NCBI GenBank assembly: GCA_018436725.1
Contig: JAHDKT010000062.1
Coordinates: 32,768 to 96,767, forward strand
Length of the DNA stretch: 64,000 nucleotides
Source: Synergistaceae bacterium
GTDB taxonomy: Bacteria > Synergistota > Synergistia > Synergistales > Aminobacteriaceae
Direction of reading: 5' to 3'
Positions 44,721-53,530 of this stretch are shown one piece after another (position 1 is the stretch's first letter; every line of letters starts with the position of its first letter). The position numbers were made by a program, and so were the translations under genes. Under the pieces are notes generated by a model. The model was not told where the DNA came from and searched no databases. It saw only the letters and a list, made by a program, of their open reading frames with translations.

Positions 44721-44834
44721 ACGCCTTTTTTCGTATGCGGCGCTTTCGACGCATCTGGTACACTCTTCCCGTGCGCAGTCGGACAGCGTACGTTACATAC
44801 CGTTTCGAATACAGCGCCTCAAGGAGAATTTTCA

Positions 44835-46655
44835 ATGCCCTACCCTTTGCTCGCAGCTTCTCTTTCCTCTCAACGCGCGGACGCCGTTCCACACAGGAGA
44901 TACATACGGAGCGTCCTGGCCCTTGTTCTGATTCTTTATGCGCTGTTCTTGCGGTGCACGCCCGACGCCGAGGCGGCGCAGACAGTGCGCAAGGACACGT
45001 TCATAGCGCAGCTCTTCCAGGCGCGAGGCTTTCCCATGCCCGCCAACGAAAAATCCGCAGTCAACGCGGCTCTCGACTACAACCTGATTCCCTTTCCGGA
45101 GGGAAAACTCTCCGATCCCCTCACGCGCAGGGAGGCGATCGTCTACGCAATCCACAGCCTCGGGCTCTTCTTCGAATCGAGCATTCTGGCGGACTACCCG
45201 CTCCCCTTCAAGGACGTCGCCGGTCTTCGGCCGGAGGAACGCGGCGCCCTGGCCGTCGCGTTGAACATGAATCCTCCTCTGCTGAAAAAAGGAGTGGCGA
45301 ATTTCGCCCCTTCGCACAAAATTTCCCCCGCCGAAGCCAACGATATCGCCGCGATCGTGAAAGCGGCGGTTCGCGATCTCCGCCTTTCGGTGAATCTCTC
45401 TCCCCGCAAAGGAATGACGATACGAATCCGGCGGGAGGGGACCTATACGCTCCTCCCCAAGTGGCGGGCCGTCGTCAACGGGTTCGATGCAAAGGAGGAC
45501 GCGGATTTTTTCAGGACGCAGCTCGCCGGACAGGGTATCGAAGCGACGGTCGACAGTCAGAACTACGACTGGCGGGTGCGTTCGCCTCTCTTCGACAGGT
45601 ACGGCGGCATACGGGAGTTCCTTGCCGCCTCGCGCGCCTTGGGCAGAGAAGGGGTTGTCTTCTCCGCTATTCCGAACTGGGAGATGAGCGACACACCCCG
45701 CTTCTGGACGATGATGGTCTTCGACCCGGGGATGTTCGAACTCCGCCCCGTGCTCCCCACGGAGGGAATGGCGTCGCTGGTTCCTTTGAGTTCGATGCTC
45801 CACGACGGCGCGGCGGCCGTTGTGAACGGGGGCTATTTCGGGACGTCCGGCAAGGGAAGGGGAAGCCCCATCGGCGCTTTGATGATGGACGGCGTGCTGT
45901 TGAACCCTCCGTTCGCCGGGCGTACCTGTTTCGGCTGGAACAGCGAAAACAGAGCCGTGTTCGGTCAGCTTACATGGAAGGGGCAGGTGCATCTTCCGGG
46001 GGGATTTATGGACCTCACGGGGATCAATCGGACGTTGAAAGGCGACGGCGTCGTGCTCTTCTCTTCTCACTTCGGGAGCAGCACGCCTCTTTCCGGGGCT
46101 CGGACCGCCGAAGTCCTGCTCGATCGGGATACAGTCGAGGAAGTGCGCCTCGGAGGGGGCAATCCGATTCCGGAGAGGAAACGAGTGCTCGCAGTCTACG
46201 GACCCGCAGCGCGTTTTTTGGAAACCCTTCGTCCCGGCGATACGCTCCGTGTGTCGCAGAATTTGAACGACGGAGATCCTTCCTGGATGAACATGGCGCA
46301 TATTGTTCAGGGCGGCCCGTTTCTCTTGAGAAACGGGGAAATTCTCTCCGAGAGGGAGAATCTGAGCGATTCCATTATCGACCGCCGACACCCCAGGACA
46401 GTCGTCGGACTGACCGACGAGGGGCATTGGTTTTTTTTCGTGGGCGACGGCAGGAATGCGGTGCACAGCGTCGGGTTTACGCTCGACGAGGTTGCCCGCG
46501 TTCTGAAGAGCGCAGGAGTATCCTACGCGCTGAATCTCGACGGAGGCGGCTCGTCCGGTCTTGTCTCGGACAGGGGGTTCTGGAACATACTCTCCGATGG
46601 TCTGGAGCGCCCGGTGAGTTACGGCATCGGAGCTTTTCCAAGAGGGGGTCGGTAG
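44835..46655 (+). CDS. Secreted phosphodiester glycosidase family protein
   Basis: The 606-residue protein has an N-terminal membrane/signal segment (SVLALVLILYALFLRC, about residues 27-42), then an SLH-like helical region (~50-150) and a C-terminal NAGPA-type phosphodiester glycosidase domain (~330-600) with DGAAAVVNGGYFGTSG and the closing ALNLDGGGSSGLV motif. Such proteins act outside the cytoplasm, possibly on cell-wall or capsule phospho-sugars. ATG at 44835 has AAGGAG eight bases upstream. An extended -10-like TGGTACACT lies at 44756. Confidence 0.78.
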   Translation: MPYPLLAASLSSQRADAVPHRRYIRSVLALVLILYALFLRCTPDAEAAQTVRKDTFIAQLFQARGFPMPANEKSAVNAALDYNLIPFPEGKLSDPLTRREAIVYAIHSLGLFFESSILADYPLPFKDVAGLRPEERGALAVALNMNPPLLKKGVANFAPSHKISPAEANDIAAIVKAAVRDLRLSVNLSPRKGMTIRIRREGTYTLLPKWRAVVNGFDAKEDADFFRTQLAGQGIEATVDSQNYDWRVRSPLFDRYGGIREFLAASRALGREGVVFSAIPNWEMSDTPRFWTMMVFDPGMFELRPVLPTEGMASLVPLSSMLHDGAAAVVNGGYFGTSGKGRGSPIGALMMDGVLLNPPFAGRTCFGWNSENRAVFGQLTWKGQVHLPGGFMDLTGINRTLKGDGVVLFSSHFGSSTPLSGARTAEVLLDRDTVEEVRLGGGNPIPERKRVLAVYGPAARFLETLRPGDTLRVSQNLNDGDPSWMNMAHIVQGGPFLLRNGEILSERENLSDSIIDRRHPRTVVGLTDEGHWFFFVGDGRNAVHSVGFTLDEVARVLKSAGVSYALNLDGGGSSGLVSDRGFWNILSDGLERPVSYGIGAFPRGGR

Positions 46656-46657
46656 GG

Positions 46658-46695
46658 AAAAGAACGAAGAGATTCGGTATCGGGCGTTCTTTTTT
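46658..46695 (+). terminator. Terminator after the glycosidase gene
   Basis: AAAAGAACG at 46658-46666 pairs with CGTTCTTTT at 46685-46693, followed by T residues. Confidence 0.55.
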
Positions 46696-46705
46696 GGCCG
46701 TTTTG

Positions 46706-46714
46706 TGGTAGACT
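46706..46714 (+). promoter_or_regulatory. Extended -10 promoter
   Basis: TGGTAGACT lies 50 bases before the start of the small exported protein gene. It fits the TG-n-TAnAnT form seen elsewhere in this window; the -35 is weak. Confidence 0.4.
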
Positions 46715-46763
46715 ACACGGCGCAAGGCAGATGAAAAATTTGGAAGGAGTTGTGTCAATCAGC

Positions 46764-47270
46764 ATGAAAATCAACACACGTACAACCGGTATCATGGCAG
46801 TCGTTCTTCTTCTCGCACTCTTCGTTTTCGGTTCCGTCTCCTCGGCGGCGGTGCAGCCGGTGAACTTCGGGCAGGACCACGTCAAGATGCAGTGGTACCT
46901 CGTGAACTACGGAGAAGAGAACGGCGTTCACTTCGCGAACGCCAGAAAGTACTACACCAATCCGGATGTGAAGGCCGAGACCATCGCGCTGATCGTCGAG
47001 AAGTTCGGAACCGACCAGGAGGTCGCCAACGGACTCTACTTCACGGAGTACGGCTACGTCTACTCCAAGGACGGTAAGTCTTTCGCGGTGACGTATGTCA
47101 ACCATTACGACATGGTGGGCAATGCGATCAGGGCCACCAAGTACGACGAGGGCTCCCGCGAGTTCATCGGAATGTCGAAAGACATGATTCCCTTCAAAGC
47201 CTACGCCTACGCTACCGGGAAGGCGCCTGCGAAGCCTGCTCCCGCCAAGCCGGCGCCCAAGAAGAAGTAG
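46764..47270 (+). CDS. Small exported protein of unknown function
   Basis: The 168-residue protein starts with a clear signal peptide (MAVVLLLALFVFGSVSSA) with a likely cut after SSA, near residue 28. The mature part (~120 residues) has no family I recognise and ends in an Ala-Pro-Lys repeat tail. ATG at 46764 is the best fit to a signal peptide; GGAAGGAG lies 14 bases upstream, so ATG at 46731 is an alternative. It is alone between a promoter and a strong hairpin, so it is probably well expressed on its own. Confidence 0.6.
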   Translation: MKINTRTTGIMAVVLLLALFVFGSVSSAAVQPVNFGQDHVKMQWYLVNYGEENGVHFANARKYYTNPDVKAETIALIVEKFGTDQEVANGLYFTEYGYVYSKDGKSFAVTYVNHYDMVGNAIRATKYDEGSREFIGMSKDMIPFKAYAYATGKAPAKPAPAKPAPKKK

Positions 47271-47292
47271 TTTTTTCTTTTCGAGTGCCTTC

Positions 47293-47324
47293 AAGGCCTG
47301 GCCTCGGGCCAGGCCTTGTTAATT
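47293..47324 (+). terminator. Terminator-like hairpin
   Basis: A perfect 11-bp stem (47293-47303 with 47307-47317) on a three-base loop, then T-rich DNA. It lies between the exported protein gene and the tautomerase gene. Confidence 0.7.
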
Positions 47325-47344
47325 TTCTTAAGGAGGAATGCGGT

Positions 47345-47539
47345 ATGCCGGTTGTAAATATTCAAATGTTCGAGGGCAGGACAGTGGAACAGAAAAGAAA
47401 GCTTGTTGCGGACGTGACGCGGACAATATGCGACTCTCTAGGCGTGACTCCGGACAGAGTCAGGATCATGATAACGGACATGCCCCGGGAGAACGTTGCG
47501 GTGGCCGGAGTGCTCAATATCGACACGATAAGCAAGTAG
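47345..47539 (+). CDS. 4-oxalocrotonate tautomerase family enzyme
   Basis: This 64-residue tautomerase has the catalytic proline right after Met1 (PVVNIQMFEGRT) and ends RVRIMITDMPRENVAVAG. Members interconvert keto and enol forms of small acids as hexamers. The substrate here is unknown. ATG at 47345 follows AAGGAGG. Confidence 0.88.
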   Translation: MPVVNIQMFEGRTVEQKRKLVADVTRTICDSLGVTPDRVRIMITDMPRENVAVAGVLNIDTISK

Positions 47540-47561
47540 CCGGTTCGCCGGTCTTTTTCCT

Positions 47562-47852
47562 ATGGACAAGTTTCTTTCGGCGCTCCGGAAGACGTGGGAG
47601 TTCATCGTCCTTTTTCACCACGGGACATTTGTGGACAAGCGCATGGCCGTGGTCCGCAAGGAAGCTTTCGACATCAACGACAATCTGATGCTCCTGCTCT
47701 TCGGCGATTTTCTCGGAGTACCGAACCCGATGTCGTACTACATGCTCGAGCTGCTCCCGTACGTGGCGAACGATCTCGAGCCGTGGGAACGACGCATTCA
47801 AAACCGAAAGTTCATCATCGCCGAAAAGGCGGCGCAGTACGATTTCGACTGA
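47562..47852 (+). CDS. Small conserved protein next to ArsA-type ATPase
   Basis: The 96-residue protein is mainly helical, with LLLFGDFLGVPNPMSYYMLE at the centre and no signal peptide. I recall small proteins of this look beside ArsA-family ATPases in other anaerobes, but I cannot name the family with certainty. It lies 12 bases before the ATPase gene, so the two are probably partners. Confidence 0.6.
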   Translation: MDKFLSALRKTWEFIVLFHHGTFVDKRMAVVRKEAFDINDNLMLLLFGDFLGVPNPMSYYMLELLPYVANDLEPWERRIQNRKFIIAEKAAQYDFD

Positions 47853-47864
47853 GGGGAGAACCCT

Positions 47865-48812
47865 ATGAGGCGTTTTACGTTTTTCGGCGGCAAGGGAGGC
47901 ACCGGAAAGACCTCCTGCGCAGCTGCATATGCTCTTGCGCTTGCGCATAAAGGAATCCGGACGCTCGTCGTCTCAACCGATCCCGCCCACTCGCTCGCCG
48001 ACGCCTTCGGCAAACCGATAGGCTTCGAGACGTCGCTTCTCCGCGAGAATCTGTGGGGGCTTGAGATCGACGCGGAGGTCGAGGCGAAGAAATACATGAA
48101 GTCCATCCAGGAGAAGATCCTGCATTTGGTGAGCGCGGCCATCGTCGAGGAGATCAAGCGGCAGATCGAGATAGCCTACATGTCTCCCGGAGCCGAGGAA
48201 GCCGCGATCTTCGACAAGTTCGTCGAACTGATGGAGTCGGCCGGGACGACCTACGACGCCATCGTCTTCGATACCGCGCCGACGGGGCATACGCTCCGTC
48301 TCCTGACGCTGCCCGAAATTCTGGGGACGTGGATAGAAAACCTGATCGAGAAGCGCAGAAAGGCGATGCACCTCATGAAAATGGCGGCCCGGTACGACGA
48401 TGTCCTTGCGGACAAGATCAAGGAAGATCCGGTTATCGAAACGCTCTGCGCCAGGCGGGACAAGTTCGCCCTTGCGCGCCGCTACCTTACCGACGCCGAG
48501 CTTTCGGGTTTTTTTTTCGTCCTCAACGCCGAAAAACTGCCCATTCTGGAGACGGCGAGAGCTGTGGCGCTTCTTCAAAAACACGGGATCTTCGTCGGCG
48601 GCATGGTGATCAACAAGGTCATCCCCCCGGAGGCGGGCGCGTTCCTGGAAAAGCGGCGCGGCGCCCAGGACGGATACCTGGCGGATATACGAAGCCGTTT
48701 CGCCGCGTTCCCCTGCGTGGAACTCCCGCTGCTCGACTCGGATATTCAGGGGATCGAACAGCTTGAGATGATGGTTCCTCTCCTCGGCGCTCTCGATGCG
48801 ACCGGAGAATAG
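47865..48812 (+). CDS. ArsA/Get3-family ATPase
   Basis: The 315-residue protein has the deviant Walker A GGKGGTGKTS at residue ~8, STDPAHSLADAF (switch I) and DTAPTGHTLRLL (switch II), as in ArsA and Get3. It is a single-domain form and probably works as a dimer. I see no CxxC zinc motif of Get3 and no arsenic genes nearby, so an arsenite role is not supported. The tail-anchored or membrane-protein handling role is possible but not shown. Confidence 0.8.
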   Translation: MRRFTFFGGKGGTGKTSCAAAYALALAHKGIRTLVVSTDPAHSLADAFGKPIGFETSLLRENLWGLEIDAEVEAKKYMKSIQEKILHLVSAAIVEEIKRQIEIAYMSPGAEEAAIFDKFVELMESAGTTYDAIVFDTAPTGHTLRLLTLPEILGTWIENLIEKRRKAMHLMKMAARYDDVLADKIKEDPVIETLCARRDKFALARRYLTDAELSGFFFVLNAEKLPILETARAVALLQKHGIFVGGMVINKVIPPEAGAFLEKRRGAQDGYLADIRSRFAAFPCVELPLLDSDIQGIEQLEMMVPLLGALDATGE

Positions 48813-48819
48813 AGAAGCC

Positions 48820-50367
48820 ATGAAGTTCAGGATAGCATGCGTGCAGATGCGCGCCCGGTCCTCGTCGCTTCGGGAGATCGCGCTCCGAAGCGCTTTGGAG
48901 ATGGTCGACGAAGCAGCCTCCGAGGGAGCCGAGTTGGTGTTGCTCCCGGAGACCTTCTACCCTTCGTACTACCTCGGAGGGATCGATCCGGCGTGGACAT
49001 GGAAAGAGGCGGTCGCCGCCCTTTCCGCGAAGGCGGCGGATCGCAGGATATATCTTGCGGCGGGTATCGCCCTCGAAGACGGAGGCAGCCTCCGGAACGC
49101 CGCGATCCTCTGGGGTCCGGACGGAGACGAGCGTCTTCGGACGTACAAGTCCAACCTCTGGCACTTCGACGAACGGTACGTCGCTCCCGGTCTGTGCTTC
49201 AACGTCGCGGACACGCCGTGGGGGAGGGTGGGGATGATGATCTGCGCCGACGGGCGCGTCCCGGAGATAGCGAGAATTCTTGCGATGAAGGGAGCCCGCC
49301 TGATTCTGGATCCGACCAATCTGGTCGCGGCGGGAAGGGAACCTGCCCGCCTTTCAAGCCCCCAGCTCGACTACATGCTCTGCGCCCGCGCCGCCGAGAA
49401 CGGCGTCTGGATCGCAGTGGCCAACAAGACGGGATTGGAGGCGGAGTCCGTGCTGAATTGCGGCGGAAGTTGCGTTATCGACCCCTTCGGGGAGAAAACG
49501 GCGTCGCTCGGCGCGGCGGAGGAGAACATACTCTTCGCGGAGGTCGATCTTGGAGTCGCTCCCCGCAACATTCCTCCGAGAACCCCTGCGAAGTACGGAG
49601 CGCTCTCCGTGAAGACTGAGGAGACGGAAGCATATCGAAGCCTTATGCGTCCGTTGCCCGCTCGCGAAGAGGATGAACTCTTCTTCGGGGCGGCGCAGTT
49701 TTCTTTCGACGGGTGGCCCGACTTCGCGAAGCAGGCACGGCGCGTCCTGACGAGAGGAGCGGACCAGGGCGCTTCCTTCGTCTGCCTTCCCGGAATAGTG
49801 CGGACTTCCGCCGAGGAGCTTGTCTCCGTTCTTTCCCCTTCGCTCGCGGGAGAGAAGTGCATGGCGGCCTGCGCCATCTCCGGCCAGGGCGGAACGTCTC
49901 CCGGCGTCGTCCTCTTCGGCGCGGACGGAGCGATCGCCTCCATTCCGGACGGATGCTACGTCCCTGTGGATACCCCGGCGGGGCGGATAGGCGCCGTCTT
50001 CGGCGACGACGGATGGAACCCGGAGCCGATTCGTTGTCTGATGCTCGAGGGCGCGGAGACGGTGCTCTGGTTCGGCTCGTACGAGTGCGAACGAGAGAGG
50101 TCGGTCATCGAAAAAATTTCGCGTACCAGGGCTTCCGAGAATAGGATCTGCCTTATCGTTTCCTTGACGGGCCCTGCGCGGGAAAGCTGGATTGTTCCGC
50201 CAACCGGAGCAATCGCGGCTTCCGCGCTTCCCGGAGAGTCGCAGAGCATCTTCGCGCTGATCCGCCGTTCCGACTGCATGGGAAAGACGGTTGTTCCCGG
50301 GACGAATATCGTTACCGGCAGACTCCCGGAAGCCTACGCCCCGCTGACGGCGGTCCGCTCGTTCTGA
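48820..50367 (+). CDS. Tandem nitrilase-superfamily protein with one decayed domain
   Basis: The 515-residue protein holds two carbon-nitrogen hydrolase domains. Domain 1 (1-265) has all three catalytic parts: Glu in LLPETFYPS, Lys in RTYKSNLW, Cys in MICADGRVPE. Domain 2 (from ~285) has the same fold but reads LPGIVRTS at the Glu region and FGDDGWNP at the Cys position, so it is probably inactive and may serve for structure or binding. Substrate is unknown. ATG at 48820 was chosen; ATG at 48796 inside arsA is less likely. Confidence 0.8.
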   Translation: MKFRIACVQMRARSSSLREIALRSALEMVDEAASEGAELVLLPETFYPSYYLGGIDPAWTWKEAVAALSAKAADRRIYLAAGIALEDGGSLRNAAILWGPDGDERLRTYKSNLWHFDERYVAPGLCFNVADTPWGRVGMMICADGRVPEIARILAMKGARLILDPTNLVAAGREPARLSSPQLDYMLCARAAENGVWIAVANKTGLEAESVLNCGGSCVIDPFGEKTASLGAAEENILFAEVDLGVAPRNIPPRTPAKYGALSVKTEETEAYRSLMRPLPAREEDELFFGAAQFSFDGWPDFAKQARRVLTRGADQGASFVCLPGIVRTSAEELVSVLSPSLAGEKCMAACAISGQGGTSPGVVLFGADGAIASIPDGCYVPVDTPAGRIGAVFGDDGWNPEPIRCLMLEGAETVLWFGSYECERERSVIEKISRTRASENRICLIVSLTGPARESWIVPPTGAIAASALPGESQSIFALIRRSDCMGKTVVPGTNIVTGRLPEAYAPLTAVRSF

Positions 50368-50369
50368 CG

Positions 50370-50876
50370 ATGCTCCGTTGCCGAGCCGTTGCTACCTCTT
50401 CCGACGAGAGTTTCATGCGTCGCGCACTCGCGGAGGCCGCCGAGGCTTCGGCCCGGGGAGATGTTCCCGTGGGAGCGATCGTCGTCTACGGGGGGCGTAT
50501 TCTCTCGGCCGGAAGCAACCGCAAGGAGGACGACCCGACGGCCCACGCCGAGATTCTGGCGATGCGCCGCGCCGCGCTTTCTCTGGGGACGTGGAACCTC
50601 GGCGGATGCACGCTCTTCGTCACGGTCGAGCCGTGCCCGATGTGCGCGGGCGCCATCGTCCTGGCGAGGGTCTCCCGGCTCGTCTACGGCTGTTCGGACC
50701 CGAGGGCGGGCGCCTGCGGGACGCTGTACGACATCGTCGGGGACGGGAGGCTGAACCATAGATGCCCTACCGTTTCCGGCGTTCTGGAGCAGGAGTGCGC
50801 GGAGATGATGATCGCTTTTTTCGGAAGGCGGAGGAACCGGGTGCGAAGAAAAATTGTGGAACAAGAGAGGAGCTGA
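50370..50876 (+). CDS. tadA: tRNA-specific adenosine deaminase TadA
   Basis: TadA turns A34 of tRNA-Arg(ACG) into inosine. The 168-residue protein keeps HAEI at about residue 59-62 and PCPMCAGAI at ~90, the zinc and catalytic residues. It starts two bases after the nitrilase stop. The target tRNA gene is at 44598 in this window. Confidence 0.93.
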   Translation: MLRCRAVATSSDESFMRRALAEAAEASARGDVPVGAIVVYGGRILSAGSNRKEDDPTAHAEILAMRRAALSLGTWNLGGCTLFVTVEPCPMCAGAIVLARVSRLVYGCSDPRAGACGTLYDIVGDGRLNHRCPTVSGVLEQECAEMMIAFFGRRRNRVRRKIVEQERS

Positions 50877-50880
50877 GTCT

Positions 50881-52014
50881 ATGAAAACGTTGTCGTACGG
50901 CCGCCAGTTCATCGACGGCGAAGATATCGACGCTGTCGTGGCCGTTCTCAAAGGGGACTGGCTCACACAGGGACCTTCCGTGAAAGAGTTCGAGGAGCGC
51001 TTCGCGGAGTATGTCGGAGCGCGCCGCGCCGTGGCCTTCGCGAACGGGACCGCCGCGCTGCACGGAGCGTACTTCGCCGCGGGAGTGGAGGCGGGGGACG
51101 AAGTGCTCACGAGCGCGATGACCTTCGCCGCGACGGGGAATGCCGCGCTCTACCTCGGCGGTACGCCGGTCTTCGCGGATATTGATCCCGCCACTCTCTG
51201 CCTCGATCCCGACGAGGCGGCGAAGAAGGTGTCCGGACGAACGAAGGTGATCGCCCCGGTGAGCTACGCCGGCTATCCGGTCGATATCGAGCCGTTCCTC
51301 CGGCTTGCCGCCGAGTGCGGAGCCGTTGTCGTGGAGGACGCCTGCCACGCGCTCGGGGCCGGCAGAAACGGCGTCCGCGTCGGTAAGGAAGCCCACATGA
51401 CGGCCTTCAGCTTTCATCCGGTGAAACACATCACCACCGGCGAAGGAGGCATGGTGACCACCGATTCCGACGAGTTCGCCCGCAGGTTGCTCCTTTTCAG
51501 GACGCATGGGATCGAGAAGGATCCGCAGTTTATGACGGAAGCTCCGGACGGCCCGTGGGCTACCGAAATGCAGCTGCTCGGCTTCAACTACCGCCTGAGC
51601 GAGCTGCACGCCGCTCTCGGAGCGAGCCAGCTTCGGAAGCTCGAACGATTCGTTCTTCGGAGGCGAGAGATCGCTTCCATGTACGACGCGCTTTTCGACG
51701 AGGTCGGTTCGCTCGGTACGCCGCCCCGTCATGAGGGGCACTCGTACCACCTGTACCCCGTACAGTTCCCCGCGAAAATGCGCGCATACGCATTCGAGGA
51801 GTTGGGAAAGCTGGGTATCCGGGGGATGGTGCACTATCTTCCGGTGCCGATGCACCCCTATTATAGAAAGCGCTTCGGGTACTTGCCGGGAGATTTCCCG
51901 CACGCGGAAGAACTCTATGCGAGAGAAATAAGCCTGCCCGTATTCTACGGACTCTCCGACGACGATGTCCGCAGAGTCGCGGAGGAAGTGCGCCGGATAA
52001 CCGGTTTTGCGTAA
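50881..52014 (+). CDS. PseC-like sugar aminotransferase
   Basis: The 377-residue PLP enzyme of the DegT family has the start seen in PseC: LSYGRQFIDGEDIDAV followed by DWLTQGPSVKEFE. The PLP lysine is in FSFHPVKHITTGEGG. PseC makes UDP-4-amino-4,6-dideoxy-N-acetyl-altrosamine for pseudaminic acid. No other pseudaminic acid gene stands next to it; a decayed PseG-like gene lies 29 kb away. ATG at 50881 has GAGAGGAG upstream. It may act in another amino-sugar pathway. Confidence 0.75.
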   Translation: MKTLSYGRQFIDGEDIDAVVAVLKGDWLTQGPSVKEFEERFAEYVGARRAVAFANGTAALHGAYFAAGVEAGDEVLTSAMTFAATGNAALYLGGTPVFADIDPATLCLDPDEAAKKVSGRTKVIAPVSYAGYPVDIEPFLRLAAECGAVVVEDACHALGAGRNGVRVGKEAHMTAFSFHPVKHITTGEGGMVTTDSDEFARRLLLFRTHGIEKDPQFMTEAPDGPWATEMQLLGFNYRLSELHAALGASQLRKLERFVLRRREIASMYDALFDEVGSLGTPPRHEGHSYHLYPVQFPAKMRAYAFEELGKLGIRGMVHYLPVPMHPYYRKRFGYLPGDFPHAEELYAREISLPVFYGLSDDDVRRVAEEVRRITGFA

Positions 52015-52039
52015 ATATACCTGGACTTTCCATGGGTTT

Positions 52040-52048
52040 TGGTATAAA
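52040..52048 (+). promoter_or_regulatory. Extended -10 promoter before ompH
   Basis: TGGTATAAA lies 46 bases before the start codon. The -35 is poor, as for the other extended -10 sites in this window. Confidence 0.45.
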
Positions 52049-52093
52049 ATTTTCTTTGTATCTATATTTACCGACTGTCGAGGAGGTAGTTTG

Positions 52094-52537
52094 ATGTTTT
52101 CAGGAAAACGTATTGGTATTCTTCTTTCGTTGGCGGTTCTGCTGGTTCTTTCTTCCGCCGTGCTCGCTTCCGCCAATGACAAGATAGGCGTCATAGATTC
52201 CCAGAAGATCATCTTCCAGCATCCGAGGTTCGAGGCCGTGACGAAACAGCTTCAGCAGATAAGCAAGCAGAAGGAGAACGAGATGAAGCTTGCCGTCGAC
52301 AAGGAGCCGGACCAGAACAAGAAGGCGCAGATTTTCAACACGAAGCGCAACGAATTCGCCCAGGAGGAAGCCCGCCTGATGCAGCCCATCTTCCAGGAGG
52401 CGCAGGTCGCTGTCCGGACGGTGGCCAGGCTGAAAGGCGTGACCGTGGTCATAGAGCAGTCCGCTGTTTACTTCGGCGGCATCGACATCACCGACGATGT
52501 TATCCAGGAGCTGAAGAAAAAGGCGGCGACGAAGTAA
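52094..52537 (+). CDS. OmpH/Skp family periplasmic chaperone
   Basis: Skp-type chaperones escort outer-membrane proteins through the periplasm. The 147-residue protein has a signal peptide (IGILLSLAVLLVLSSAVLA) cut near residue 26, then KIGVIDSQKIIFQHPRFEAV, a long coiled-coil middle and a conserved VVIEQSAVYFGG end. ATG at 52094 follows AGGAGG. It supports an outer membrane. Unlike in Proteobacteria, it is not beside bamA or lpxD. Confidence 0.85.
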   Translation: MFSGKRIGILLSLAVLLVLSSAVLASANDKIGVIDSQKIIFQHPRFEAVTKQLQQISKQKENEMKLAVDKEPDQNKKAQIFNTKRNEFAQEEARLMQPIFQEAQVAVRTVARLKGVTVVIEQSAVYFGGIDITDDVIQELKKKAATK

Positions 52538-52577
52538 TTCTCCACCTGATACCGTACAGTCAGCCAGAAAATTTCGA

Positions 52578-52628
52578 GGGGGCCGCTTCTCTCCGGCATG
52601 CGGAGGAAAAGAACCGGCTCCCTTTTTT
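52578..52628 (+). terminator. Terminator-like hairpin after ompH
   Basis: GGGGGCCG at 52578-52585 pairs with CGGCTCCC at 52615-52622, with an inner small hairpin, followed by six T. Confidence 0.5.
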
Positions 52629-52652
52629 ATCGCGATTCGGAGGATTTAAAAA

Positions 52653-53483
52653 ATGACAATGAAGCTTCTTGTGACGGATATCGACGAGACGCTTTCCCGC
52701 GGGGAGCAGCTCACTCCCGGAGTGATTTCCGCTTGCGCGCGCCTTCGGGAGAACGGCTGGACGATCATGGTGGCGTCCGGCAGAATTTTGGCTACCGCCC
52801 GGCGGCATATCCGCGGTACGGGGACGGATCAGCCCGCTATTCTTTACGACGGCGGGCGGATCATGGATCCTGCGACGGGGAAAGCGCTCTTCGAAACGCC
52901 GATGGACCCGGAGCTTGCGCTGGAGGTCATTCACGCCGGCTGGGAACACCCCGTGGAACTCCAGATCATAGGCGACGAGCGCGCCGTCTGCAGAAGCAGC
53001 GACGTCGTGACGCGCGGTTTCTTCGCCGATGCGGGAGTTCCGGTGGATTCGTCGCTCGAAGCGCCTTCCGCGCCTGCGGAGGTCTTTCGGGTGATTTTCC
53101 ACGGTATTCCCGGGTGCATCCGATCGCTCCAGCACGACTTGAAGAACCGTTTTTCCGGGAGAGCGGAGATAGTGCAGGCCGGAGAAGGTTTTCTCGACAT
53201 CCTGCCGGTCGGCGTTTCCAAGGGGGCCTCGCTGCGGAGATGGCTCGGGATGCTTCCTGAACGGCCGGAGATCGTCGTGGCCGCCGGAGATCATCACAAC
53301 GACGTGGAGATGCTCAAGGAGGCCGATGTCGCCGTTGTTCCGGAGGATGCCGCGGAAGAAGTGCTCGCCATGGCGGATGTTATCATGCCGTCCGCCGATA
53401 AAGAGGGGTTCGCCTTCCTCGCGGAATGGCTCCTGAAGAACGAGTTTCGCCGTGACGAAACGGCGGCTCCTGTTGTATTATAG
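52653..53483 (+). CDS. HAD superfamily Cof-type phosphatase
   Basis: This 276-residue HAD hydrolase has motif I DIDETL with both catalytic Asp, motif II VASGR and motif [12 protein letters not shown], with a Cof-type alpha/beta cap between about 85 and 185. It likely removes phosphate from a sugar or nucleotide phosphate in the cytoplasm. ATG at 52653 follows GGAGG. It has no clear operon partner. Confidence 0.85.
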   Translation: MTMKLLVTDIDETLSRGEQLTPGVISACARLRENGWTIMVASGRILATARRHIRGTGTDQPAILYDGGRIMDPATGKALFETPMDPELALEVIHAGWEHPVELQIIGDERAVCRSSDVVTRGFFADAGVPVDSSLEAPSAPAEVFRVIFHGIPGCIRSLQHDLKNRFSGRAEIVQAGEGFLDILPVGVSKGASLRRWLGMLPERPEIVVAAGDHHNDVEMLKEADVAVVPEDAAEEVLAMADVIMPSADKEGFAFLAEWLLKNEFRRDETAAPVVL

Positions 53484-53530
53484 ACAGGACATTTTTTCGT
53501 ACTTCGAAAAAGAAGAGGGAGGGAACGTAC

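Noticed and set aside
47865..48812. Arsenite-transport ATPase
   Set aside because: No arsB, arsR or arsD nearby and only a single-domain form; the ArsA name here means family only.
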